A stretch of DNA of 64,000 bases from Candidatus Electrothrix communis (GTDB lineage: Bacteria > Desulfobacterota > Desulfobulbia > Desulfobulbales > Desulfobulbaceae): NCBI GenBank assembly GCA_030644725.1, contig CP130629.1, forward strand, positions 1,295,572-1,359,571, written 5' to 3'. The notes under the pieces are model-generated. The model made no database searches. It had not been told where the DNA came from and worked only from the letters and a program-made list of their open reading frames with translations. Below are positions 35,961 to 44,337 of this stretch, piece after piece (position 1 is the first letter of the stretch; every line of letters starts with the position of its first letter). The position numbers were made by a program, and so were the translations under genes.

Positions 35961-36014
35961 ATCAAAAAATCAAATCTACGAAGAAAACTCCTGCACCGCC
36001 TTCACCCCTACCTC
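35961..36014 (-). repeat. Duplicated carB 3' end (left, attL-like repeat)
   Basis: Minus strand 36014-35976 reads E-V-G-V-K-A-V-Q-E-F-S-S-stop; the real CarB ends [12 protein letters not shown]. 36 bp (35961-35996) are identical to 44284-44319, and the remaining codons differ mostly at silent positions. Similarity stops abruptly beyond 36014. With the terminator it forms a direct repeat of about 100 bp with the end of carB. Confidence 0.85.
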
Positions 36015-37159
36015 CAGACATTTCGAAAATTTCTTACCAAGGCATCTTCTTTGTCCATCTCCAACTCACCGTCATAAATCAGCATACCGGGCTGATCCGA
36101 GCCTGAGAGTTTTTGAAAATAGCGGATACCTTTCAAGAATTCGCTCCGGTACATCCGGGATGATTTGATTTCAACAGGAAGAAAGGATGAGCCGGAAGGA
36201 TAGAGAAGGTCAACCTCATGCTGATACCGGTCACGATAAAAATAGAGCCCAGGCTCCAGCCCGGCATTTATCCTTGATTTATATGCCTCAGCGATCACCA
36301 TGTTCTCAAACAGACCGCCAAAGGCTGGATCCCGTTCCAGCTGCTTGGGATTTTCTATTCCCAAAAGGTAGCAGGCAAGACCGGGTTCAACAAAAAAAAT
36401 CTTTGGTGATTTGGTGATTCGCTTGCCGAAATTCCTGAAAAACGGCGGAAGCCTAAAAATAATAAAGGAAGCCTCCAGAAGACTGAGCCATTTTTTGATC
36501 TGCGGCGCACTGATGCCGACCTGTCCGGCAAGGGAGCTGTAATTGACTTCATGTCCGACCCGCCCGGCCAGAAGCTTAAGGAAAAGCTCAAACGCTTGCT
36601 GATTTTCAACAGCCATGAGTTGCCGGACATCCCGTTCAACATAGGTCTGGAAATAATCCCTGTAAAGCCGGCCCGGTCGTATGTTTTTATCGTGGAGCCT
36701 CGGCATAAAGCCATTATACAGCAGGGTTTCCCTGTCTGTTTGAATATATTCTTTCGGAAGTTCGTTCAGTGCGAAGGGGAAAAGTGTCAGCAGGGCCGTT
36801 CTTCCTGCCAAGGATTGGGTGATTGCCTCTCTCAACTGCAACTGATGGCTGCCGGTCAGGATATACCCCCCGATCAGGTCGGGATTTTCATCAACTACTA
36901 CCTGTATCCATGACAGAAGTTCGGGGACATTCTGAATTTCATCAAAAATGACCGGTGCCGGATATCGGTGCATAAACGTTTTTGGATCATCCAGAGCAAG
37001 GCTGCGCAATTCCGGATTCTCAAGATTCACATAGGCATGGTGCTGGAAAACTTTTCGAGCCAAGGTGGTTTTTCCAGACTGGCGGGGGCCTATAATGGTT
37101 ATGACCGGATATTCATCAGCGGTTGTCTTCAGTTCATTTTCAATTTTTCGACTCAGCAT
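36008..37159 (-). CDS. AAA ATPase with DUF4143 domain
   Basis: 383 residues. N-terminal AAA_14 ATPase: Walker A IIGPRQSGKTTLARKVF (about 21-37), Walker B PVIFDEIQNVPELL, and sensor GGYILTGSHQLQLREAITQSLAGR. C-terminal DUF4143 domain (about 190-350) with SYSLAGQ-type winged helix (NYSSLAGQVGISAPQIKKWL) and the nuclease-like end FYRDRYQHEVDLLYPSG ... PVEIKSS, a degenerate (D/E)-x-K restriction-endonuclease fold. This family is common and poorly understood; defence or regulatory roles have been proposed. Its stop codon lies inside the duplicated carB tail, so the native C-terminus may have been altered by the insertion event. Confidence 0.9.
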   Translation of the reverse strand: MLSRKIENELKTTADEYPVITIIGPRQSGKTTLARKVFQHHAYVNLENPELRSLALDDPKTFMHRYPAPVIFDEIQNVPELLSWIQVVVDENPDLIGGYILTGSHQLQLREAITQSLAGRTALLTLFPFALNELPKEYIQTDRETLLYNGFMPRLHDKNIRPGRLYRDYFQTYVERDVRQLMAVENQQAFELFLKLLAGRVGHEVNYSSLAGQVGISAPQIKKWLSLLEASFIIFRLPPFFRNFGKRITKSPKIFFVEPGLACYLLGIENPKQLERDPAFGGLFENMVIAEAYKSRINAGLEPGLYFYRDRYQHEVDLLYPSGSSFLPVEIKSSRMYRSEFLKGIRYFQKLSGSDQPGMLIYDGELEMDKEDALVRNFRNVWR

Positions 37160-37487
37160 AATACAGACAAATCTAAACTTGAGGTTTTAATTTGTCTATA
37201 TATTCGTATTCAGAGCTTTCGTCAATGATTAATATCGGGATCTCCCTGTGTAACGGTTCACAGTCGTAGGGTCCGCCCTGCGCACCATTTGCTTGAACAT
37301 GCAGTATCATGGTGCGCGGCCCGCACCCTACTCGGCTTCATAAAAAAAATCGCCGCAATCTAAGCCTCTAATAGTTGAGCCTGACAAAACATCACTTGAA
37401 GAATACTCCATTTTTGCATAGGATGAACATCGTCAAAAATCCCCCTGCTTCTCACCGAAAAAAAGCATCTCATAACAGGAACCCGTT
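37160..37487. other. Intergenic region before the STAND gene
   Basis: 328 bp between divergent genes. It holds a palindromic element at 37266-37332 (GTAGGGTCCGCC ... GCACCCTAC with inner GCGCACCAT / ATGGTGCGC arms) of the TGTAGGGG family. No promoter I would defend. Confidence 0.5.
37266..37332. repeat. TGTAGGGG-family palindrome with GCGCACCAT arms
   Basis: Outer arms GTAGGGT / ACCCTAC-like ends, inner arms GCGCACCAT (37280-37288) and ATGGTGCGC (37309-37317). A long imperfect cruciform in the intergenic space of the divergent ATPase and STAND genes. Confidence 0.7.
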
Positions 37488-40400
37488 ATGTCCTCATCAT
37501 CCCTGGAATCTGCTCTTGTCCGTCTTCTGATTGATACTCAAGATCCGCGCAAGCCGGTAGGTGCTGGTTTTCTCGTGACACCGAACCATGTCATCACCTG
37601 TGCCCATGTGGTGAATGATGCCCTGAAGCGGCCCCAAAGCAGTCCTGACCAGCCTGATGCCGAAATATTTCTTGATTTTTCACTGGTCAAGGATCAACCC
37701 CTGCTCCGGGCAAGGGTGCTGCACTGGTATCCGGTGCTAGTGGATTCCGCTGTGGGCGAGCTTGAAGACATCGCCGTGCTGGAACTGCTGTCTGACTCCC
37801 CGCTGCCTGCCAGGTTGCGACCTGCCCCGGTTGTGGTGGTGGCAGAACAGGAGGGCTTCTTGACCGAGTCCAAGGTCAGGATGTGTGGCTTTCCCGCCGG
37901 GGTTGATCACGGCACCTATGCCAATGGTATTCTCCAAGGGAGGACTGCTAAAGGATGGGTGGAGATCCATCACCGAGGCGACAACTTGGTTGAGCAGGGA
38001 TTCAGCGGTACAGCAGTCTGGGCTGTAGCAGAAAACGCTGTCTGCGGTATGACGGTGAGTGTGCTGAACCGACGCAATACTGTGGTTGCCTACATGATTC
38101 CGGCATCTGTATTGATTGCCGCCTTTCCAGAGATGGAAAAACTCAGCCGCCCAGCCAATCCCTATCGCGGCCTGGAGGCTTTTCGGGAAAAGGATGCCAA
38201 GCTTTATTTCGGCAGAGAACAGACCATTACCCGAGTACAACAGGTTATTGCGGACCAACCCTTTGCTGCGGTGATCGGGGCCAGTGGCAGTGGCAAATCC
38301 TCGGTGGTCTTTGCGGGCTTGGTTCCGGCCCTGCGCCAGAGTGGAGACTGGCTGATTACTCATTGCCGTCCCAAAAATCAGCCCCTGTACGAGCTGGCTG
38401 CCTGCCTGATTCCTCTGCTCTATGATGATCCCTTGATGCGCTCGGAAAGAACCGACGTACTCCATAAAAAATTCAGCATGGGAAAAATCACGCTGAAGAG
38501 TCTCATCCGCCAAATTCGCAAAAAATATGAGGGCCAGGATTTTCTGCTGATTGTGGATCAGTTTGAAGAACTCTTTACCCTTAATGCAGATACAAAGCTG
38601 ATCCGCCAGTATATCGACCTCCTGCTGGAATGCCTGCACACCAAGCAGTTCACGGTCCTGTGTACCATGCGGGCAGATTTTTTTGCCGCTGCTGTCAGCC
38701 ACCCTGCCCTTGCTCAGACTTTGGATAGCTATGCACCGATCATTCTGCCTCAGCTTGATGAACAGGGTCTGCGAGAGGCGGTTGAACAACCTGCCAGCTC
38801 TCTTGGTATCCGCTTTGCAGACGGATTGGTTGACCTGATTATCCGGGACGTGGGCCAGGAGCCAGGGAGCCTGCCTTTGCTGGAGTTTTGCCTGACTCAG
38901 CTCTGGGAGCGGCAGGAATTCCGGGAGATCAATCATGATGCCTATAAGGCCATCGGTGGCGTCCAACAAGCCCTGGCCAATCATGCTGATGCGGTTTATG
39001 GGGAATTTGCTGAAGAAGAGCGGGAGCAGCTCCGGCATATCTTTCTCAAGCTGGTGCGTCCGGGACAGGGCACTGAGGATACCCGACAGGTGGCATCGGT
39101 TGGGCAGATTGCTGAGGAGTACCGGGGACTGATTACTCGGCTGGCGGATAAACGACTTCTCGTTACCGGGCGGGATGAAGAGCGTGGGGAAGAAACGGTT
39201 GAGGTGGTCCATGAGGCGTTGATTCGGCGTTGGCAGACGTTGCGGTCGTGGGTGGATGAGGAACGGGAGTTTCTGGTCTGGCAAGAGAAGTTGCAGGTGC
39301 TGCTGGAGCAGTGGGAGGAGAGCAAGGAGGATGAAGGGGCCTTATTGCGGGGGTTGCCGTTGGATGAGGCTTTGCGGTCGCGGGAGACGCATGGTGTTCA
39401 TTTAGCGGATAAGGAGCGGGAGTTTATTGGAGCCAGTGGTCAACTGCGGGAGAAAGAGCAGCAAGCAAAGAAAAGGCGGGGGCAATATCTTGTCATCGGC
39501 TTGGTGGGTGCGGTTGTTCTTGCTGTACTTGCTGGAGTGTTTGGATTAGAGGCGAGGCGGCAGCAGGTAGTTGCCGAGCAGGAGCGGCATCGTGCTGTTG
39601 AGCAAAAAGGAATTGCTGAACAAAAAACTGTTGAGGCGGAAAAAGAGAAGGCTAGAGCTGAACAGCAGACTCTTGCGGCGAATTACAATCTTGCCAAGGC
39701 GTTTGAGGAAAAGGCGTTGATGGCTTTGGAAAAAGCTGAAGATGATCAAAACAATGAATCATACAAAAAGATAATGCTTTTTACCTCGGCAGCCTTAACG
39801 CAAAATATTGAAAACAATAAATCTGCGCTGCGGAAGAGTTCCATCACTAGACTCTTTGTCCCTGAAATATTCAATAATGCATTGACGGAACAATGGAATT
39901 CTCCGTCCGTAAATTTCAATGAGTCCTCAGCTCTCTGCGTGGCATTCAGTCCAGACGGAAAAACTCTGGCTTCGGCTTCTGGGGGCCGTTTGTACAGCAA
40001 GGATAATACCGTGCGGCTGTGGAACATTGAAACAGGCAATGAAAAAACCGTATTCAAAGGACATGAGGAAAGGGTCAACAGCGTGGCATTCAGTCCAGAC
40101 GGAAAAACTCTGGCTTCGGCTTCTGGGGGCGATTGGTACAGCAAGGATAATACCGTGCGGCTGTGGAACATTGAAACAGGAACTGAGATAACCGCATTTA
40201 AAGGACATCAGTCCCCTGTCAACAGCGTAGTCTTCAGTCCGGATGGAAAAACTCTGGCTTCGGCTTCTGGGACGCTTTTAAACAGCAAGGATAATACCGT
40301 GCGGCTGTGGAACATTGAAACAGGAACTGAGATAACCGCATTTAAAGGACATCGGTCCCCTGTCAACAGCGTGGCATTCAGTCCGGACGGAATAACTTTG

Positions 40401-42875
40401 GCCTCTGCTTCCTTTGATAAAACCGTACGGCTATGGGACATTGAAACAGGAAAAGAGAGAATCGTATTCAAAGGACATCAGGCACCTGTAGAAAGCGTGG
40501 CATTCAGTCCAGACGGAAAAATTCTGGCCTCTGCTTCTAGAGATAATACTGTTCGGTTGTGGGACATTGAAACAGGAAAAGAAAAAATCGTATTCAAAAG
40601 ACATGAAAGCTGGGTCACCAGCGTGGCATTCAATCCAGACGGAAAAACTCTGGCTTCTGCTTCCGATGACAACACCGTTCGGCTGTGGGACATCAAAACA
40701 GGCAAAGAGAAAAACGTATTCAAAGGACATCAGTACTCTTTTAACAGCGTCGCATTCAGTCCGGACGGAAAAGTTCTGGCTTTGACTTCTGTGAATGACT
40801 CTGTTCGGCTTTGGGACATTGAAACAGGAAAAGAAAAAACCGTACTCAAAGGACATCAGGCAGCTGTAGAAAGCGTGGCATTCAGTCCGGACGGAAAAAC
40901 TCTAGCTTCTGCTTCCGATGATTACACCGTTCGGCTGTGGGATATGGAAACAGGGAAAGAGAAAAACGTATTCAAAGGACATGAGAAAAGGGTCGAAAGC
41001 GTGATCTTCAGTCCAGACGGAAAAACTCTAGCTTCTGCTTCCTATGATTACACCATTCGGCTGTGGGATATTAAAACCGGAAAAGAGAAAAACCTATTCA
41101 AAGGACATAAAACCTATATTAACAGCGTGGCATTCAGTCCAGACGGAAAAATTCTAGCCTCCGCTTCCGATGACAACACCGTTCGGCTGTGGGACATTGA
41201 AGCTGGCAAAGAGAAAATCATATTCAAAGGACATGAAAACGATGTCAACAGCGTGGCATTCAGTCCGGACGGAAAAACTCTGGCTTCTGCTTCCGATGAT
41301 CTCACTGTTTGGCTATGGGAAATTAAAACCGGCAAGAGAAAAAAGGTATTCAAGGGACATAAGTCTCCTGTCTTAAGCGTGGCATTCAGTCCAGACGGAA
41401 AAACTCTGGCTTCGACTTCTGGGGCATTTTTACTCAACGGGGATAACACCGTGCGGCTCTGGGATATTGCGAGCGGCAAAGAGCTAACCGTATTCAAAGG
41501 ACATGAAAAGCATGTCAACAGCGTGACCTTCAGTCCGGACGGGAAAATTCTGGCCTCCGCTTCTGGGGATAACACCGTGCGGCTCTGGCACATTGAAACC
41601 GGAAAAGAAAAAACCGTATTAAAAGGACATGAAAACAATGTCACTAGCGTGGCATTCAGCCCGAACGGAAAAACTCTGGTCTCCGCTTCTTGGGATGACA
41701 CCGTGCGGATGTGGGACATCGAAACCGGAAAAAAGAAAACCGTATTCAAAGGACATAAGTCCTATGTCTTGAGCGTGGCCTTCAGTCCTGACGGAAAAAT
41801 TCTGGCTTCCGCTTCCTATGATAAAACCGTGCGGCTGTGGAATATTGAAACCGGCAAAGAGCTCAACGTCTTCAAAGGACATGAAGACTGGGTCACCAGC
41901 GTGGCATTCAGTCCGGACGGAAAAACTCTAGCCTCCGCTTCCGATGACTACACCGTTCGACTGTGGGACATTGAAACAGGAAAAGAGAAAATCGTATTCA
42001 AAGGACATGAGTACGCTTTCAGTCTGGATGGAAAAACTCTGGCTTACTATTCTGGGAGCAACACCGTTCGACTGTGGGACATTGAAACAGGAAAAGAAAA
42101 AATCGTATTCAAAGGACATCAGTACTCTGTCCAATGTATGGCATTCAGTCCAGACGGAAAAACTATGGCTTTAGTTTCCTATGATCAGACTGTGCGGCTA
42201 TGGGACATTGAAACAGGAAAAGAGAAAATCGTATTCAAAGGACATGGGGGCTGGGGTAGCAGCGTGACCTTCAGTCCTGATGGAAAAACTTTGGCTTCCT
42301 ACTCTGAGGTGGGATGCAACGAGAATCAAACCGTTCTGCTGTGGGACATTGAAACAGGAAAAGAAAAAACTGTGTTCAAAGGACATGAGAGCTGTGTCAC
42401 CAGCGTGGCATTCAGTCCGGACGGAAGAACTGTGGCCTCTGCTTCTAAAGATGATACTGTTCGGCTGTGGGACATTGAAACAGGAAAAGAGAAAATCGTA
42501 TTCAAAGGACATGAGAGCTGGGTCACCAGCGTGGCATTCAGTCCTGATGGCAAGACGCTGGCTTCCGCTTCCTATGATAAAACCGTGCGGCTGTGGAATG
42601 AAGATATGAATCTCTATCCCCTGTTTCTGGATAAAGGAAAAGCCACCTCCTTATACCGTAGCTTCATAGAAGGAATACAATTTCTCTGGCAGGTCAAATT
42701 GGACGGCCTTGAGTTTGTACCGGCAGAGTATAAACGTACGCGTACCCTCTATGCCCAGGACGGCTACAACTTTGTCTGTGACCCAAAATTTCTGCCCCTA
42801 CTTCCGCCCCCACCCCCCAACCAAAGCAAATTCGATCAAGTGCTGGAGTGGGCAAAAAAGCAGCAGGAAAAGTAA
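37488..42875 (+). CDS. Trypsin-like protease - nSTAND1 NTPase - WD40 protein
   Basis: 1795 residues in five parts. (1) Residues 20-180: trypsin-like serine protease with an intact triad, His40 (VITCAHVV), Asp94 (ELEDIAVLEL), Ser173 (EQGFSGTAVW). (2) About 225-640: nSTAND1 NTPase, opening NPYRGLEAFREKDAKLYFGR; Walker A GASGSGKSS (264-272), Walker B LLIVDQFEELF, then a winged-helix end (VEVVHEALIRRWQTL). (3) One membrane helix near 667-686 (YLVIGLVGAVVLAVLAGVFG). (4) A charged coiled coil, about 690-755. (5) From about 813 to 1704, 21 WD40 blades of about 42 residues (VAFSPDGKTLASAS ... DNTVRLWDIETGKEK ... FKGH), equal to three seven-bladed propellers; blade 17 is short. STAND proteins oligomerise when their sensor repeats bind a trigger; here the effector would be the protease. 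Related architectures are predicted immune or programmed-death systems. The DNA of the blades is highly similar, a sign of repeat turnover. Confidence 0.93.
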   Translation: MSSSSLESALVRLLIDTQDPRKPVGAGFLVTPNHVITCAHVVNDALKRPQSSPDQPDAEIFLDFSLVKDQPLLRARVLHWYPVLVDSAVGELEDIAVLELLSDSPLPARLRPAPVVVVAEQEGFLTESKVRMCGFPAGVDHGTYANGILQGRTAKGWVEIHHRGDNLVEQGFSGTAVWAVAENAVCGMTVSVLNRRNTVVAYMIPASVLIAAFPEMEKLSRPANPYRGLEAFREKDAKLYFGREQTITRVQQVIADQPFAAVIGASGSGKSSVVFAGLVPALRQSGDWLITHCRPKNQPLYELAACLIPLLYDDPLMRSERTDVLHKKFSMGKITLKSLIRQIRKKYEGQDFLLIVDQFEELFTLNADTKLIRQYIDLLLECLHTKQFTVLCTMRADFFAAAVSHPALAQTLDSYAPIILPQLDEQGLREAVEQPASSLGIRFADGLVDLIIRDVGQEPGSLPLLEFCLTQLWERQEFREINHDAYKAIGGVQQALANHADAVYGEFAEEEREQLRHIFLKLVRPGQGTEDTRQVASVGQIAEEYRGLITRLADKRLLVTGRDEERGEETVEVVHEALIRRWQTLRSWVDEEREFLVWQEKLQVLLEQWEESKEDEGALLRGLPLDEALRSRETHGVHLADKEREFIGASGQLREKEQQAKKRRGQYLVIGLVGAVVLAVLAGVFGLEARRQQVVAEQERHRAVEQKGIAEQKTVEAEKEKARAEQQTLAANYNLAKAFEEKALMALEKAEDDQNNESYKKIMLFTSAALTQNIENNKSALRKSSITRLFVPEIFNNALTEQWNSPSVNFNESSALCVAFSPDGKTLASASGGRLYSKDNTVRLWNIETGNEKTVFKGHEERVNSVAFSPDGKTLASASGGDWYSKDNTVRLWNIETGTEITAFKGHQSPVNSVVFSPDGKTLASASGTLLNSKDNTVRLWNIETGTEITAFKGHRSPVNSVAFSPDGITLASASFDKTVRLWDIETGKERIVFKGHQAPVESVAFSPDGKILASASRDNTVRLWDIETGKEKIVFKRHESWVTSVAFNPDGKTLASASDDNTVRLWDIKTGKEKNVFKGHQYSFNSVAFSPDGKVLALTSVNDSVRLWDIETGKEKTVLKGHQAAVESVAFSPDGKTLASASDDYTVRLWDMETGKEKNVFKGHEKRVESVIFSPDGKTLASASYDYTIRLWDIKTGKEKNLFKGHKTYINSVAFSPDGKILASASDDNTVRLWDIEAGKEKIIFKGHENDVNSVAFSPDGKTLASASDDLTVWLWEIKTGKRKKVFKGHKSPVLSVAFSPDGKTLASTSGAFLLNGDNTVRLWDIASGKELTVFKGHEKHVNSVTFSPDGKILASASGDNTVRLWHIETGKEKTVLKGHENNVTSVAFSPNGKTLVSASWDDTVRMWDIETGKKKTVFKGHKSYVLSVAFSPDGKILASASYDKTVRLWNIETGKELNVFKGHEDWVTSVAFSPDGKTLASASDDYTVRLWDIETGKEKIVFKGHEYAFSLDGKTLAYYSGSNTVRLWDIETGKEKIVFKGHQYSVQCMAFSPDGKTMALVSYDQTVRLWDIETGKEKIVFKGHGGWGSSVTFSPDGKTLASYSEVGCNENQTVLLWDIETGKEKTVFKGHESCVTSVAFSPDGRTVASASKDDTVRLWDIETGKEKIVFKGHESWVTSVAFSPDGKTLASASYDKTVRLWNEDMNLYPLFLDKGKATSLYRSFIEGIQFLWQVKLDGLEFVPAEYKRTRTLYAQDGYNFVCDPKFLPLLPPPPPNQSKFDQVLEWAKKQQEK

Positions 42876-42990
42876 AGCATTCAACTGCTGGTATATCCCT
42901 TTGACATATCCCAAATCAACTGTACAATATACTTGATACCCCCACCCAACATCACCAGTATCCCCTCCAAATACATTTAAGAGGTGCCCC

Positions 42991-43230
42991 ATGAATTGCG
43001 CTCGAACCAAAATATTTAAAAGCAACAGAAGCCAGGCAGTCCGCCTGCCAAAGTCTGTTGCTTTTCCCGAATCAATTAAAGATGTTGAGATTATAGCTAT
43101 CGGCAACAAACGTATAATTGCTCCGGCAGATCAATCCTGGGACGACTGGTTTGATGCACCGGGAGTTTCCGACGATTTCATGGAACAAGGACGGGAACAG
43201 CCCGATGATCAAATCCGGGAAACCCTGTAA
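42991..43230 (+). CDS. vapB: VapB-type antitoxin (AbrB/SpoVT fold)
   Basis: 79 residues. N-terminal swapped-hairpin DNA-binding domain KIFKSNRSQAVRLPKSVAFP, typical of VapB/FitA, and a C-terminal toxin-binding tail WDDWFDAPGVSDDFMEQGRE. An AGAGGTG ribosome site lies 5 bases before the ATG. Overlaps vapC by one base (TAATG), the usual arrangement, and would bind the promoter upstream with VapC to autoregulate. Its tail is shared at 91 percent DNA identity with the Phd-type antitoxin at 43868. Confidence 0.92.
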   Translation: MNCARTKIFKSNRSQAVRLPKSVAFPESIKDVEIIAIGNKRIIAPADQSWDDWFDAPGVSDDFMEQGREQPDDQIRETL

Positions 43231-43640
43231 TGCTGAAGTATATGCTGGACACCAATATCGTTATGTATGCGATGAAAAATCGTCCGCAACAGATCCGGAG
43301 CTGTTTTAAAAAACATCAGGGACAAATGTGTATTTCCACCGTCACCCTTGGCGAGCTGATTTTCGGAGCAGAGCGTTCTCAGCAGGTGGAACGCAACCTT
43401 GTGGATATTGAAGCAATGGTCGCCCGGATGGAGGTGCTCCCCTTGGACAATCAAGCCACCTACCATTTCGGCCAGATACGGTCGGAGCTGTGTCGAATCG
43501 GTCAGCCCATAGGACCGTATGACATGATGATTGCCGGTCATGCCCGATCATCGGGACTCATCCTGGTGGCCAATAATATCAAGGTATTTGAACGTGTTCC
43601 TGGACTACGCCTTGAGAACTGGGTTAAGTCGGATTGCTGA
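43230..43640 (+). CDS. vapC: VapC-type PIN-domain toxin
   Basis: 136 residues. PIN nuclease: first acidic residue Asp7 in YMLDTNIVMYAMKN, glutamate in TLGELIFGAE, and the second acidic cluster in PIGPYDMMIAGHARSSG with IKVFERVPGLRLENW at the end. VapC toxins cleave tRNA or rRNA when free of VapB. Translationally coupled to vapB. All acidic residues of the active site are present, so the toxin is probably active. Confidence 0.94.
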   Translation: MLKYMLDTNIVMYAMKNRPQQIRSCFKKHQGQMCISTVTLGELIFGAERSQQVERNLVDIEAMVARMEVLPLDNQATYHFGQIRSELCRIGQPIGPYDMMIAGHARSSGLILVANNIKVFERVPGLRLENWVKSDC

Positions 43641-43669
43641 AAATACCTTTCGCGAAAGGCTCCCCCCGG

Positions 43670-43732
43670 CCAAAGCAAATTCGACCAAGTGCTGGAATGG
43701 GCCGAGAAGCAGCAGGAGAAATAGAAGCATTG
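43670..43732 (+). pseudogene. Duplicated 3' end of a STAND-WD40 gene
   Basis: 63 bp matching 42821-42883. The coding part reads Q-S-K-F-D-Q-V-L-E-W-A-E-K-Q-Q-E-K-stop (to 43724); the STAND protein ends with the same residues save K for E. The AAGCATT after the stop is also shared. No WD40 sequence precedes it, so it is the tail of a lost paralogue or a recombination scar after vapBC entered. Confidence 0.85.
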
Positions 43733-43867
43733 CGGCCCCCCTCTATAGCTTCCTTGCGTCCTGATTGATCACGCTGTATCCTGTAACTAAGTGCTCTATA
43801 ACAATCCGAAGGAAACAAGGCGCAAAACACAACACACGATCTGCAAATCAAAGGAGAGGGCTGCACA

Positions 43868-44200
43868 ATGGCTCGAACACGTTCAATCCTGACTGATGTC
43901 AGTGCCGGAATATCAGAACTGAAAAAAAATCCTATGGCTGTCCTGCAACAGGGCCACGGTGCCCCGGTTGTTATCCTCAATCACGACGAACCCGCATTCT
44001 ATGCAGTTCCTGCCGAGATGTATGAACGGCTGATGGACAGATTGGATGACATTGAACTTACCGAAATTGTCCGGGAGCGGGAAGGTCAACCCGAAATTAA
44101 GGTGGATATTGATGCTTGGTTTGATGCACCGGGAGTTTCCGACAATTTCATAGAGCAAGGGCGGGAGCAGCCCGATGATCAGATAGGGCCGTATGTTTAA
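43868..44200 (+). CDS. Phd/YefM-type antitoxin with a VapB-like tail, no adjacent toxin
   Basis: 110 residues. The N-terminal 75 residues are a Phd/YefM antitoxin (ILTDVSAGISELKKNPMAVL, GAPVVILNHDEPAFYAVPAE, MYERLMDRLDDIEL). The C-terminus, however, WFDAPGVSDNFIEQGREQ and following, is that of the VapB at 42991, the part that binds a PIN toxin. GGAG ribosome site 9 bases before the ATG. A ParE/RelE-type toxin gene should follow but the next feature is the carB terminator. It could act on VapC, repress the vapBC promoter, or be inert. Confidence 0.87.
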   Translation: MARTRSILTDVSAGISELKKNPMAVLQQGHGAPVVILNHDEPAFYAVPAEMYERLMDRLDDIELTEIVREREGQPEIKVDIDAWFDAPGVSDNFIEQGREQPDDQIGPYV

Positions 44201-44237
44201 CAGGGCGGTACGAAGTTTAAGCCCTCACTTCAAAACA

Positions 44238-44273
44238 CAAAAGGCCACCCCCGTAAAACGAGAGCGGCCTTTC
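44238..44273. terminator. Bidirectional terminator, copy 3 of 3 (carB and phd)
   Basis: AAAGGCC (44240-44246) pairs with GGCCTTT (44266-44272), flanked by A and T runs; serves the convergent phd and carB genes. Near-copies occur at 35795 and 35915. Confidence 0.82.
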
Positions 44274-44283
44274 CATCTTCAAG

Positions 44284-44337
44284 ATCAAAAAATCAAATCT
44301 ACGAAGAAAACTCCTGCACAGTCTTCACACCCACTTC
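44284..44337 (-). repeat. carB 3' end (right, attR-like repeat)
   Basis: The last 12 codons and stop of carB (44299-44337) plus 15 bp downstream; 44284-44319 is identical over 36 bp to 35961-35996. Confidence 0.85.

Larger units (their letters stand above)
36015..44237. mobile_element. Putative genomic island integrated at the 3' end of carB
   Basis: 8.2 kb bounded by direct repeats of the carB tail plus terminator (35915-36014 and 44238-44337). It carries an AAA/DUF4143 ATPase, a protease-STAND-WD40 protein, VapBC, a remnant of a second STAND gene and an orphan Phd antitoxin: typical defence-island cargo. No integrase or recombinase is inside, so the element would be an inactive remnant or have been mobilised in trans. 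Recombination between paralogous loci is the alternative. Confidence 0.5.

Noticed and set aside
37737-39284. A 515-codon minus-strand frame opposite the STAND gene
   Set aside because: Antisense to the clear protease and NTPase domains; no domain and no ribosome site of its own.
39900-42600. CRISPR-like periodicity
   Set aside because: The regular 126-bp period is the coding repeat of WD40 blades, not short repeats with unique spacers.
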